DNA of 64,000 nt from Pedobacter segetis (GCF_016623585.1 NZ_JAEHFY010000016.1:1-64000), one strand, 5' to 3'; counted from the first letter of the stretch, positions 1 to 9,246 are shown. Numbers and translations are program-made. The notes: generated by a model not told the origin, from the sequence alone.

Positions 1-6
1 ATACTC

Positions 7-77
7 TGGTCAGTTTCTAACGGAATGACTGGCCAGTTTAAATCGGAATAGGGTGGTCAACTTCATCGGAATCTCCA
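7..77. mobile_element. Terminal repeats of an IS21-like element
   Basis: Three imperfect direct repeats with a period of 23-24 bases fill the left edge. TGGTCA or TGGCCA occurs at 7, 30 and 54, and each is followed 13-14 bases after its start by CGGAAT (21, 43, 67). The last unit ends in CTCCA, with CA at 76-77. Multiple terminal repeats of this TGGTCA...CGGAAT form ending in CA are known to me from IS21-family (istA/istB) tips. No transposase gene is inside the window; it would lie left of base 1. I infer that this is the end of such an element inserted downstream of the RES gene. Confidence 0.6.
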
Positions 78-180
78 CTTATGACAAAACAATTCAACAT
101 CTCCTGCGATATTATTAAGTCTGATATCCCTTTTTATAATATTAAAGAATGGCAGGGTTGGGTCATTACAAATATGTCCT

Positions 181-1065
181 TTACCTAAAATTTTCCGGCT
201 GGTATGTAAGCTCCCAAATAAACGCTGTGTTGTTTTTACCGAGATCCATAGCAGTGTGGGTACTGTCAACCGGCTGGTTGACACCATTAATCCGCTCGAA
301 TTTGAATATGCCAACAGGAGCTTCCAATCGCAATGAACTATCTACAACCTCCGGTAGCAATGCAACGTTCTGCCCAAGATACAATGACCGTACACTCGGA
401 TAGGTAATACCTTTTAAATGCGTATTTTCCCAAACATAGTTGGCATAAGCAGAAGTAATTTTATACTTATAGTCCTCGTCAGGACGTATATGACTATGTG
501 CAAATTCATTGGAAAAGAACCGGCCTTCTTCTTCATATTCCGTAGCCATAGGTAAATTCTGATAGTGTTGCAATTGATGTTCCAGTGACATTTGTGCATA
601 CTTACTTACCTTAAGCGCCTCATCACTGAAAATCATCTCTAAAACCTCTATATCTTCAATTACTCGCCACCTGCTGACCGTAAAAAGTTCGACAACATTA
701 TCATGTTTTTCAAGTTCTTTCAAAATAGGTGAGGTTTCAAAGTAAGCAACTATCCTGGGTTGCTTAATTTCAGGTGATTCAACAGCCCCATAAAATATTG
801 CTTATTTTTCCTTATTGGCTCGGCCATAACCAACGTATTTCTCAATAATCTCCTTATCATGTATGTAACTTACATCCTCTTCTTTGTAAAAAACGTCCGT
901 TATCTGTTTATGTATACGAACGCGGTCAATATAAGCTCCCTTATGTATAACCGCGGTCGGTATGAATTTATCGCGCATATCCGTAATAGCTTGAAAAATT
1001 TGTTTATAGGGCACAAATTCCAGCCTATCTCTTACATCTGTTAAATATTCTAGGGTATTATTCAT
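181..1065 (-). pseudogene. RES-domain protein interrupted by one in-frame TAA
   Basis: Reading down from ATG at 1065 gives 87 codons, then TAA at 802-804, then 206 more open codons in the same frame to TAA at 181. The two halves together match a RES domain (NAD-consuming toxin fold). The first half ends with R-V-R...EEDVSY...GRAN, and the text just after the stop is AIFYGA. The second half holds FFSNEF, a Y-rich helix, then ITYPSVR and NVALLP, the usual C-terminal RES block. The stop therefore sits in the middle of the conserved GRAN-x-x-x-x-IFYGA segment. There is no frameshift. It lies 62 bases behind the TPR/HEPN gene on the same strand, so the two look like one operon. Either it is a nonsense-inactivated gene or the codon is read through. 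Family call is fairly sure; activity is unknown. Confidence 0.65.
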
Positions 1066-1127
1066 TACAAAAATAGTTACGATAAGATTATTGTTAAATA
1101 TCAGCTTAAATAGAAGTCAACTTATGA

Positions 1128-3590
1128 CTAAAGAATATTTTTCAATATCTCTACTGTACTCAGGTAACAAATATTAGCTTTTGACTTATCCAAAGACGAC
1201 TTTAGTTCTTTGCCAGGATGCACAAAATTCCTGTATAATCTGGACAGATTGCTAAGATGGGTAAAATCAGCACCGAATGATTTCGATTGCTCGATAAAAG
1301 TAATAAGATCATTCAGTACGCAATCATAGAGCTTTTTGCTTTTCACATTTCCTTTGGGATCATTCCAGCTAATTGTAGAAAATTTTTTCTTTTAGCAGTA
1401 GTAGATCAGTGCCAGTTCTACTAAAGATCCTGAAAGAACGATAGTAGCTTTTTCGTGCCCGACCAAGTAGTTGTATGTAAGCTCATTAAAATCTCTTTCT
1501 AAAAGGTCACGAAACTTTTTGTTTGCTTTTGCGATTTTATCTATCATAGAAAAATACTCGCAGACATCCAAAGTATCGACTGAAATTTGAACAAAACCAT
1601 CTATCCACCCTTTAGGTATCTTTCTCTTCTGCACCCGTTTGATTTCATCTTCGATAAAAGGGTTTACCGAATAAATCACAACATTATAGTCATGTCTATA
1701 ACCCGTATCTTTTAGATATCCTTTATTCAGCCATTGTGAGATTAATGATTCGGCACGCTGCTTATCTACATTCAGGTACTTTTGAAATTTGTACTTGGCT
1801 AACGGCACTTCCCCGTCTTCAAACCCCTCGTCTTTTTTTACTTCTGCTACGAAGTGCAGCAACTTATCCAATACCCAATCATTTTCCGACTTGAGGTAAT
1901 TGGTAGATGCCAAATGCTCCTGGCGAAGATTTTTTTCCTTATTAATACGTTCTTCTTCATCTTCCTTTTTCTGCACCGCCAGTTTCAGGTTCTTGCTTAA
2001 ATTAACATCTTCAGGTGCAATAAGCAACCCTCGTTTGTAAAGTTGAATAGCTTCTTCGTGTTTACTGTCATTTGCCATCAAAATACCGAGATTGTTCAGT
2101 ACAGCGCTGTTATCACCATGCTCCCTCAGGTATTGATTGTATAACTGCTGCGCCTTTGTGTAATTCTTAATGTGGGCGTAGGAATAGGCGATCTTAAACA
2201 GGAAGTTGCTTTCCTCTAATTTTTCCAGATTCAGGTAGGCTGAAAAGTTAACCACCTTGTCATATAAGGCATGTTCAAATAACATGTTAATTACATTCTC
2301 ACCGTATTTTACCAAAAATCCCCCCACGTCATAAGTATCCAAATCCTTTACGAGTGTGTTATAAAACTTAGTTACATCAGCAATAGATTCGCCACTATTA
2401 AAAAGCAAATCTCTTAATGCCTGAATATGTAAATCATCAAGAAAATCATACTGGTAACTGTTGATGTATTTTCTTGCGTTCACCACTGCTTTATATTGGT
2501 CATTATACTTAGATAGGTTGACTGCCATAAAACCCCTTACCAACCAAATCTTACCGTTTAGATGGTCATTACCGCGGTCGAGCGTAACTTTATTAAACAC
2601 TTTATACAAATCACTCAATTGCTCAAAATGAATGCTATCAGTAGCATGTTGAGATAAGTGTATGGGGCCACCGTTGATGTTACCCATTTCGCTAATAAGC
2701 CCTGCCTTGATTTCAAGATTTATAATGAGTTCATCTAGCTTTGGGCGATTGTTTGTTTGAATATAAATGGAGATTAGGCCAAGAAAACCAAACATCCTGT
2801 CCTGATGATCTTTTTCATCTTTATAAGCTGATAGATAGCAGGCTTCTGACACAGTGAAGTCGCCAGCTTTTTCCGCTGAACAGCCCAACCAGTAATTTAT
2901 AGCAAAATTGTATGCTGAACGATCTGTGTTGTTTGACAAGGCTTTTTAAAAATAATCTCGGGCTACACTAAAATTTCCTTTTTTATAGTAGAATAGCCCC
3001 AAATTGTAAAAAATTGAGGCTGACAGCCAATCATTTTCCAAAGCCCTTTCTAGCGTAGCGAGTTGCAAATCAGACAATCCAAGCTGCTCATAGTGATGTG
3101 AAAGCTTGATGTAAAAATCCGGCATTTCCGGAAATTTGCTGATCCCTAATTCGTAGTTATCAACTCTCTGTTTTCCTTTTAGTTTATAGCCATTTTTAAA
3201 CAGCAAGTCCGCAGGGTAACTTTCGCAGGCTTTAGCTTGTTCATAAAATTGATCTGACTTGTTTCTGTCATAGATATAAATACACTCATCGTCTCCCCAA
3301 CCAGATTCGCCATATATTTCGCCGAGCCAGTAATATATATATCCCGCATTACTACCATTATCTTTTTCCAGTGCAGCTTGAAACTCATCAGCAGACTGCT
3401 GAAACAGCTTTTTTATACGGTGTATATGTCCTAAAAGGTAATTACAACTGGATTTGTCGGAATATTGGCTAATCAACTTTAGACAAATCTGCTGACTTAC
3501 ATCAATGTTATCTTTATGAAACTCATCCCAGGCTTTGTTTATTTCCGATTGGTATGGAGTTTCTTTAATTTTTTGTACATCATCATTCAT
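1128..3590 (-). pseudogene. TPR protein with HEPN-like C-terminus, interrupted by two in-frame TAA codons
   Basis: One reading frame of 821 codons runs from ATG at 3590 to TAG at 1128, broken only by TAA at 2946-2948 and 1392-1394. The first stop falls inside a TPR helix (VARDYF-stop-KALSNN), where such repeats carry E, Q or K. The second falls in a C-terminal helical domain (ELALIYYC-stop-KKKFS). TPR-like repeats fill residues 20-215 and 250-400, with a basic/acidic linker near 530. The tail contains KKLYDCVLNDLI and RLYRNFVHPGKE, the R-x6-H pattern of HEPN-like domains. The piece that follows the first stop can only start with TTG at 2939, which argues that it was part of a single gene. There are no frameshifts over 2.4 kb. 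It probably forms an operon with the downstream RES gene. I do not recognise a named family for the full architecture. Confidence 0.6.
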
Positions 3591-4214
3591 ATCTAAAATC
3601 TAATTTGAAGCCAATTACTTTTCTCTAAGCCAACTTAAAGCTAAAGTTTAATTTCCAGATACAAAATAAACTGGTATTTAAGCATACCTATCTATGCAGT
3701 TCTTCTTTTCTAAAAACTCCCGTGAATATTTGGGTCTTAGTGAAACGAATCGCAATTCCTGGGTATAATCCGTTCATAAAATTTAAAAATAATGAAGGAA
3801 ACAAAAAGAGAAGTAAAGCGGTTACAGCGAGTAATTGCAAAGATCAGGGTGTTTATAACAGCCTGTAGCGATGTTTAAAGTCCCACTATCGGTTTTTCAA
3901 ACCGGCATCACGACGACTGAAAATCAAGGTTCGCGAAGAATTGAAGAACGGATTTGATTAGACGGAAACTAAGATAACGTATATAAGACATTGTTCAGTC
4001 TGATGAAACAGATGCTGAATAATCCGGTTGGTACATTTGGTGGTGTAAGAAATATAAGAAGATTAGGAATGCTCCTTATGAGTTCATCTGTAGAAAGGGT
4101 TAAATATGATTCTTTTTAAAATATAATGCACACGGTATTACACACGTTATTGATTGAATAACCGGAAAAATACTTTTAATAATGAGATCCTTTTGAAGTG
4201 AGTTATATTACTGA
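3591..4214. other. Gene-poor stretch with possible coding debris
   Basis: No frame on either strand gives a convincing gene here. Two short open pieces may be remnants: 28 codons on the plus strand from ATG at 3792, and about 26 codons at 4023-4103 (plus) rich in W, Y, K and R (SGWYIWWCKKYKKI). Neither has a recognisable family. The promoter of the TPR/HEPN gene should lie at the left end of this stretch, but I cannot point to a clear box. Confidence 0.4.
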
Positions 4215-4426
4215 TTAATCCAACTTGAACATCAATAGTTTCTCTGTCATAAACATAACCTCTTTTTCATACAAAGCAGATGAAAGCTCTATCTTTGCCC
4301 CTCTATCGTTTACAAAGGTGTATCTTAGCTTCTGGAGCTTCAACTCTAATTAAAATCTTCTTTGTTCGTCCTTTTTATATGACGTTAAGATAGATAACAC
4401 TAAAATAATTAGAATTGTTTTCTCAT
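4215..4426 (-). pseudogene. Remnant of a small lipoprotein
   Basis: On the minus strand a hydrophobic leader (ILIILVLSILTSYKKD) is followed by TAA at 4350-4352 and then an open tail to TAA at 4215 (TFVNDRGAKIELSSALYEKE). The leader looks like a Bacteroidota lipoprotein signal, LxxSCKKD, except that the lipobox Cys is Tyr (TAT instead of TGT). The only ATG (4424-4426) is one base out of frame with the leader. A frameshift, a lost Cys and a stop codon together indicate a dead gene. Function unknown. Confidence 0.4.
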
Positions 4427-4441
4427 GATTAATTTCTGATA

Positions 4442-4606
4442 TTAGTAGGAAATCTCAGGTTTTGAAATTCTTTTGTTGTGTTCTGCAACGAAAATACGTT
4501 TCCATTCTTTGTAATATTCAGGGTCTCTGTCGATAGGAAGTTTCGCTGATTCTACCTTTTTAAGAGCCTCCGAAAACTCCGCTTTTCCGCCTTTGATAAC
4601 TTTCAT
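4442..4606 (-). CDS. Small ORF, 54 residues, unknown
   Basis: ATG at 4606 opens a 54-codon frame ending in TAA at 4442. The product is highly charged (K, E, R) with no signal peptide or membrane segment, beginning MKVIKGGKAEF and ending KRISKPEISY, with a YYKEWKRIF helix in the middle. Its composition looks like a real soluble protein rather than chance. It sits just upstream of, and divergent from, the toxin/antitoxin pair. It could be a fragment of a longer regulator or an antitoxin-like protein; I do not recognise the family. Confidence 0.4.
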   Translation of the reverse strand: MKVIKGGKAEFSEALKKVESAKLPIDRDPEYYKEWKRIFVAEHNKRISKPEISY

Positions 4607-4736
4607 GTATTAAAATGACCTGTTATTTGCTTAAATTCACGCAATGCAGACCAGTAAAACTCTGTAATTGATCGTTAAAGCAATTGTTGTAAGATTTTAC
4701 GTATTACAATATCAACAGATTTGTTTATATTTGAGT

Positions 4737-5240
4737 GTGATTTGGAAATACGAAAAATATAAAGGGATACATCCCGGAGCAGTATTGGAGCGTGAACTAA
4801 AAAAAAGAGGGCTTTCGCAGCGTTACTTTGCGCTTTCACTTTCTGAACATCCCCAAACCATTAATGCCATTACAAAGGGGAATAGGGATTTAAACATCCC
4901 GTTGGCACTAAAGATTGAAAAAATGCTTGGTCTTGAAGAAGGAACAATGGCATTGCTGCAAACTTTTTACGATATAGAAAAGCAGAAAAAAAAAGAATGC
5001 ACACCCAGCCGTCCTGATCTTTCTATCCTTCGTAAAATACTTTTCTGGGATACTGATATCAACAAGATAGACTGGGATAAAAATTCCGCTTATGTTATAA
5101 ACCGTGTTTTTGAACGTGGTAATGAGCAGGAGAAAAAGGAGATATTCAGGTTTTACAGTGAAGATAAAATAAGGGAAGTAACGGGAAAATCCGACCCATA
5201 TAGTCGAATTCCGGTAATGCAACATTTAAAAGCCAGATAA
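4737..5240 (+). CDS. XRE-family antitoxin with DUF6922-like C-terminus
   Basis: This is the predicted antitoxin and autorepressor of the AbiEii-type pair. Residues 10-65 form a HigA-like helix-turn-helix (HPGAVLEREL, LSQRYFALSLSEHPQTINAI, then LALKIEKMLGL). The C-terminal third (LRKILFWDTDINKIDWDKN, then ANxVFERGNEQEKKEI-like text) matches DUF6922. No ATG precedes the domain in a sensible place. GTG at 4737 (or TTG at 4731) starts right before WKYEKYKGIHPG, the usual beginning of these proteins, so I prefer GTG. A TATATTTG box lies at 4727-4734, but it is too close to serve this start. The stop TAA overlaps the ATG of the toxin by one base (TAATG), so the two are translationally coupled. Confidence 0.75.
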   Translation: MIWKYEKYKGIHPGAVLERELKKRGLSQRYFALSLSEHPQTINAITKGNRDLNIPLALKIEKMLGLEEGTMALLQTFYDIEKQKKKECTPSRPDLSILRKILFWDTDINKIDWDKNSAYVINRVFERGNEQEKKEIFRFYSEDKIREVTGKSDPYSRIPVMQHLKAR

Positions 5241-5884
5241 TGTTGCATTGGGAAACTGTAAACGATTTGTTAAAAGAAAGTCTTCAGTTATTGATGCAGA
5301 CTGAAGAGCTTAAAGATTTTCGCTTGGTTGGCGGTACGGCGTTAAGCTTGCATCTTGGGCATAGGATGTCTATTGATATCGACCTCTTTACTGATGCACC
5401 TTATCAATCTGTTGATTTTGACGCCATAGAAAATCTGCTTATGGCTTCTTTTATGTATGTGTCGGGAGATTTTGGAGGAAATCCGGGTATGGGTAAAACC
5501 TATCTCATTGGTAATGATAAGGACAATGTTGTCAAGCTTGATCTTTTTTATTCTATGGATTCTTTTTTTCAGGAACCTGTAATGGAAGACGGTATAAGAT
5601 TGGCTACTCTTGAAGAAATTATTGCCATGAAAGTAGATGTTGTACAACGGGGTGGCAGGAAAAAGGATTTTTGGGACTTGCATGAGATACTTGAAAATTA
5701 TCAAGTCAATAATATGATTTCGTTGCACTTTCAACGGTTTGAGTGGACACATGATGAGTCTGCAATCCGAAAAAATTTCACCGACTTTTCAAAAGCGGAT
5801 AATGATCCCGATCCGATCTGCTTAAGGGGTAAACATTGGGGATTTATTAAAGAGGATATTGAAGAGGCTGTGAATTTAGAATAA
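5240..5884 (+). CDS. AbiEii/AbiGii-family nucleotidyltransferase toxin
   Basis: The 214-residue protein belongs to the DUF1814 nucleotidyltransferase group (AbiEii, MenT), type IV-like toxins acting in the cytoplasm by transferring nucleotides to an RNA or protein target. The nucleotidyltransferase signature is intact: GGTALSLHLGHR, then S-x-D-I-D-L-F, giving the metal-binding Asp pair, and KLDLFY about 60 residues later. A helical C-terminus includes AMKVDVVQRGGRKKDFWDL, typical of the family. Length is a little short of many members. It is coupled to the antitoxin by the TAATG overlap. Unlike its neighbours in this island, the gene shows no damage. Confidence 0.85.
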   Translation: MLHWETVNDLLKESLQLLMQTEELKDFRLVGGTALSLHLGHRMSIDIDLFTDAPYQSVDFDAIENLLMASFMYVSGDFGGNPGMGKTYLIGNDKDNVVKLDLFYSMDSFFQEPVMEDGIRLATLEEIIAMKVDVVQRGGRKKDFWDLHEILENYQVNNMISLHFQRFEWTHDESAIRKNFTDFSKADNDPDPICLRGKHWGFIKEDIEEAVNLE

Positions 5885-6278
5885 CAGACTTTGATCGGAC
5901 GATGATTTGGCAGGAACTGCAATATCTGGAACTATTAAAATAACGGGACAATAGCACACGGAAATTTGATATATATGCCATTGTAGGCCCGGAACCTGTT
6001 ACTGGGCTTATAAAGGGAAGCACTACAGAAATAGGAGAATATTGGTGGAAATCATTATATTTCCTCTGTTTCTTGATAAAAAATATGCAGGTTATTTTGG
6101 CAGACTATTGGTGGCATCTGCCACCCGATAGAAGCCAGTTCATCTAGAAATAAACCATTTAAATTCAAGTGATTTTTTTGTTTTAAGCCACCATATTTTG
6201 TCAATAAAACCAATAATAAAAATAATATGCCCTTTTCTGGGCCCCATTTTAAAATTACAAATTGGAGTAGATACTCTC
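5885..6278. other. Non-coding stretch after the toxin gene
   Basis: I find no convincing gene in these 394 bases. A minus-strand frame of 78 codons (6055-6291) is rich in Leu and overlaps the tail of the broken recombinase, and its composition does not support translation. There is an 8-bp inverted repeat ATTGGAGT (6261-6268) and ACTCCAAT (6323-6330) spanning into the recombinase tail, of unknown meaning. Confidence 0.4.
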
Positions 6279-6920
6279 CTAAATCTTGCACAATTTCATC
6301 AAATCTTCCAAGAATTGATTCGACTCCAATATGTCTTTGAGTACCCAGCCGGAGTTAATTCTAACTCCGGTTTTTTTATTCCCTAACATTTTGTTGATCT
6401 GATAGATAAGAAGAGCGGCATGGTTCACTTTACCGGGTTCGACCTTTATTCTCATAAATCGTCCATTTATCTAACAAGATCGGTCCGATGATATAGCTTT
6501 TGTCCTCAATATTGCCTTTGAAATATAATTCCGTAAACTTTTTTAGCCTTATTAAATCTTCATTCACAATTTCATTTATATCACTTTTAACACCAGCCAT
6601 GTTTTTAATTCTTTCAGCTGGGCCTCAAGTCTGTCAATTTTATCTTCACATTTTGACTTCATGATTTTATAATCTTCAATATCAATATCATTTGATAGGA
6701 GTAAAGCTCTTATATTGGTTAGCGAATTGTTCTGCCCGGAAATATCGGCAATTAATTTCCTGCGCTTTTCTTCAAAGTTTTTTCTGTCATTTCCGAGCGC
6801 ATCAAATATCACCTGTTTATAAAGTTCTGCCATTCATGTTCTGTTAACAAAGCTTTGCGGTTTTCTTTCAAAGTCTTTATTTGTTTCATCGGCCTTAAAT
6901 TCCTTACAGTTTAGGTTTTT
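6279..6920 (-). pseudogene. 3' remnant of a large serine recombinase
   Basis: Only the C-terminal third of a site-specific serine recombinase remains. From high to low coordinates it shows the zinc-ribbon end (NCKEFKADETN), an in-frame TGA just before 6833, the coiled-coil segment (MAELYKQVIFDALGNDRKN, then LLLSNDIDIEDYKIMK), and the tail normally read as K-x-x-IIG-S-I-F-P-E...RT-x-x-V-N, here SYIIGPILLDK and RTR. An extra base near 6440 breaks the frame before VNHAALLIYQINKMLG. It ends at TAG, 6279-6281. The catalytic domain is missing, and the remnant stops about 130 bases before the glycan-locus promoter. It marks an old integrative element. Confidence 0.65.
6349..6377 (+). terminator. Hairpin with T-tract
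   Basis: CCGGAGTTA (6349-6357), loop ATTC, then TAACTCCGG (6362-6370) form a perfect 9-bp stem followed by seven T. On the plus strand this is a textbook intrinsic terminator and could end the toxin/antitoxin transcript. It lies inside the decayed recombinase tail. Confidence 0.7.
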
Positions 6921-7051
6921 TAATACCTAATTGCAATTGATCGAGATGGTTTATTTAGGAATTAGAGGTTAAAAGATGCGATTTTGGATATACTAGTTAT
7001 AGGAGAACCTAACAGGTGCTTTATATATTACTAAAAATAATAATAAATATA

Positions 7052-7097
7052 TGTGTCCGAACACAAATAAAAAATATTATATTTGTGTTCGGACACA
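7052..7097 (+). promoter_or_regulatory. Paired operator straddling a -7 box
   Basis: TGTGTCCGAACACA (7052-7065) and TGTGTTCGGACACA (7084-7097) face each other as the arms of a large inverted repeat, extended by AAATA and TATTT. Each 14-mer is also nearly palindromic by itself. A TATATTTG box (7078-7085), matching the Bacteroidota TAnnTTTG -7 element, lies between them and touches the second site. A bound LacI-type dimer on each side would block this promoter. Three further copies of the 14-mer stand before other genes of the locus (13023, 22584, 37222). Confidence 0.75.
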
Positions 7098-7123
7098 TTA
7101 ACCAATTTTAAAATTAAACGTTC

Positions 7124-9049
7124 ATGAACACTATCAGATTAAACCTTCTTGAAGAAACAAGGTTTGAAAAATTGCCAGTAAGCATTTACAAAGACGAAAT
7201 GACTGCGTCTATTAAGGTTGCCAACAGGATTGCGGTTGTAATAAAAGAAAAGGATGCTAAAGGCGAGAAAACAGTTTTAGGGCTTGCAACGGGCGCAACA
7301 CCTGTTAATGTTTATAAAGAGTTAATCCGTTTGCACAAAGAAGAAGGCTTGAGTTTTAAAAAAGTTATCACCTTTAACTTGGATGAATATTATCCGATGA
7401 AACCTGATGCTACCCAAAGTTACGTGGCTTTTATGAAAGAAAATTTGTTTGATCATGTAGATATTGATATGATGAATGTTCATATCCCTAATGGTGAGTT
7501 GGCAGAAGAACAAATTTTTGATTTTTGTGCCAATTATGAGAAGAAGATAACCGCACACGGGGGCTTGGATATACAGATTTTAGGAATTGGCCGTACAGGG
7601 CATATTGGTTTTAACGAACCAGGGTCGGCACCAAATTCTGGAACAAGATTAGTAACCCTTAATGATTTAACCCGCAGGGATGCTTCACGCGATTTTGGAG
7701 GTAAAGAAAATGTACCAAAAAAAGCCATAACAATGGGTGTGGGTACAATTTTTAAAGCTAAACAGATCATTTTGATGGCGTGGAACCAGAAAAAAGCTTC
7801 CATTGTTAAAAAAGCGGTTGAGGGCGGTATCTCTGCCGATGTACCTGCAACTTACTTACAACTATCAGATAATGTGGAGTTCATATTGGATATTGACGCA
7901 GCCTCCAATCTTACCCGTTTCGCTACCCCATGGCTAGTTAAAGATTGCGTTTGGAATAGCGCCATGATTAAAAAAGCGGTAATTTGGTTGGCGAAAACTT
8001 TAAATAAACCTATTTTAAAGTTAACCGAATCTGATTATAACAACAACGGTATGGCGCAATTAGCCACAGAAAAAGGTCCGGTTTACGATATCAATATCGA
8101 TATCTTTAACAAGATACAACATACAATAACGGGTTGGCCCGGTGGCAAGCCTAACTCAGATGATTCGCAACGCCCAGAAAGGTCAGAACCGGCAAAAAAA
8201 CAATCCGTAGTATTTTCTCCACACCCAGATGACGATGTGATTTCTATGGGAGGCACATTCATACGTTTGGCAGATCAAGGGCATAATGTCCATGTAGCTT
8301 ATCAAACATCTGGAAACACTGCAGTTTGGGACGAGGATGCTCTACGCTTTATGGAGTTCAATATCGATTTTTCTAAATCCCAAAACCATAATGCCGCAGA
8401 ATTAGAAAAAATCTATAAGGATACTTGTTCTTTTTTGAGAGGTAAAAAACCCAATCAGCCAGATAATTTAGAATTACGTACTGTTAAAGGTTTGATAAGA
8501 AAAGGAGAAGCCACCGCAGCCGCTAGATTTGCAGGTTTGCCAGATCAAAATATCCATTTTATGGACCTCCCTTTTTACGATAGAGGGAAAACTTCTAAAA
8601 AAGTGGATTTTGAAGACGACATCAAGCAAACCATAGCTCTTTTGCAAGAAATAAGGCCTCATCAGATATTTGCTGCGGGTGATTTTGCCGATCCACATGG
8701 TACGCATAAAGTTTGTTTCAATATTATTTTAGAGGCACTCACTCGTTTAAGAAAAACAGACCCATGGACAAAAGATTGTTGGCTGTGGCTTTACAGAGGT
8801 GCCTGGCATGAGTTTGAAATTGATGAAATTGAAATGGCTGTTCCACTCTCTCCTAATGAGGTTATTAGGAAAAGGCAGGCTATTTTTAAACATCAATCAC
8901 AAAAAGACATTCCTGTTTTCCCCGGCGATGATGCCCGTGAGTTTTGGGTAAGGGCAGAGGATAGGACTAGTGAAACAGCCAGAGCTTATAATAATTTAGG
9001 ATTGGCAGAATACGAAGCTATTGAGGCATTTGTGAGATATAAATTTTAA
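7124..9049 (+). CDS. nagB: Hexosamine-6-phosphate deaminase/isomerase fused to PIG-L deacetylase
   Basis: A two-domain cytoplasmic enzyme of 641 residues. Residues about 15-275 are NagB/SIS-like (GLATGATPVNVY, FNLDEYYPM, GIGRTGHIGFNEPGS), the enzyme that turns hexosamine-6-phosphate into ketose-6-phosphate and ammonia. Residues about 365-620 are a PIG-L/LmbE zinc deacetylase (SPHPDDDVISMGG, later FADPHGTH). The fused form is known from Bacteroidota genomes, where it is usually called NagB-like. In E. coli NagB the segment is GNDGHIAFNEP with catalytic Asp141; here the equivalent residue is Thr (RTGH), while His and Glu are kept, so the exact reaction is open. The fusion would carry out deacetylation and deamination in one protein. 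First gene of an operon behind the double operator. Confidence 0.85.
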   Translation: MNTIRLNLLEETRFEKLPVSIYKDEMTASIKVANRIAVVIKEKDAKGEKTVLGLATGATPVNVYKELIRLHKEEGLSFKKVITFNLDEYYPMKPDATQSYVAFMKENLFDHVDIDMMNVHIPNGELAEEQIFDFCANYEKKITAHGGLDIQILGIGRTGHIGFNEPGSAPNSGTRLVTLNDLTRRDASRDFGGKENVPKKAITMGVGTIFKAKQIILMAWNQKKASIVKKAVEGGISADVPATYLQLSDNVEFILDIDAASNLTRFATPWLVKDCVWNSAMIKKAVIWLAKTLNKPILKLTESDYNNNGMAQLATEKGPVYDINIDIFNKIQHTITGWPGGKPNSDDSQRPERSEPAKKQSVVFSPHPDDDVISMGGTFIRLADQGHNVHVAYQTSGNTAVWDEDALRFMEFNIDFSKSQNHNAAELEKIYKDTCSFLRGKKPNQPDNLELRTVKGLIRKGEATAAARFAGLPDQNIHFMDLPFYDRGKTSKKVDFEDDIKQTIALLQEIRPHQIFAAGDFADPHGTHKVCFNIILEALTRLRKTDPWTKDCWLWLYRGAWHEFEIDEIEMAVPLSPNEVIRKRQAIFKHQSQKDIPVFPGDDAREFWVRAEDRTSETARAYNNLGLAEYEAIEAFVRYKF

Positions 9050-9246
9050 CGACGGCCCAAACTCATTCTAATTCCGATTAATGCTTTAGAAATAGAAGTA
9101 GTATTCGGTTGTTTCTTGTATCAAATATGGAACTGCAAAAAATAATACTGTAAAATTCACAAATGAATATTTTGAAACCCTTTTAAACATCAAAATAATA
9201 ATTGTTAAACAATGATTTTATTATTAGTAAGATTAAAATTAACCAA

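Noticed and set aside
181-3590. TAA reassigned as a sense codon in a phage or plasmid code
   Set aside because: Known bacterial and phage recodings that I am aware of use TAG or TGA, the flanking intact genes use TAA as normal stop, and other genes in the island carry frameshifts. Kept only as a testable alternative.
6055-6291. 78-codon minus-strand frame rich in Leu
   Set aside because: It overlaps the recombinase tail, has no ATG supported by context (the tail reads through another frame) and no recognisable domain.
6261-6330. Inverted repeat ATTGGAGT/ACTCCAAT with TTCGACTCC as a tRNA-derived attachment site
   Set aside because: No tRNA cloverleaf can be drawn around it and no second copy of the sequence was found on the other side of the island.
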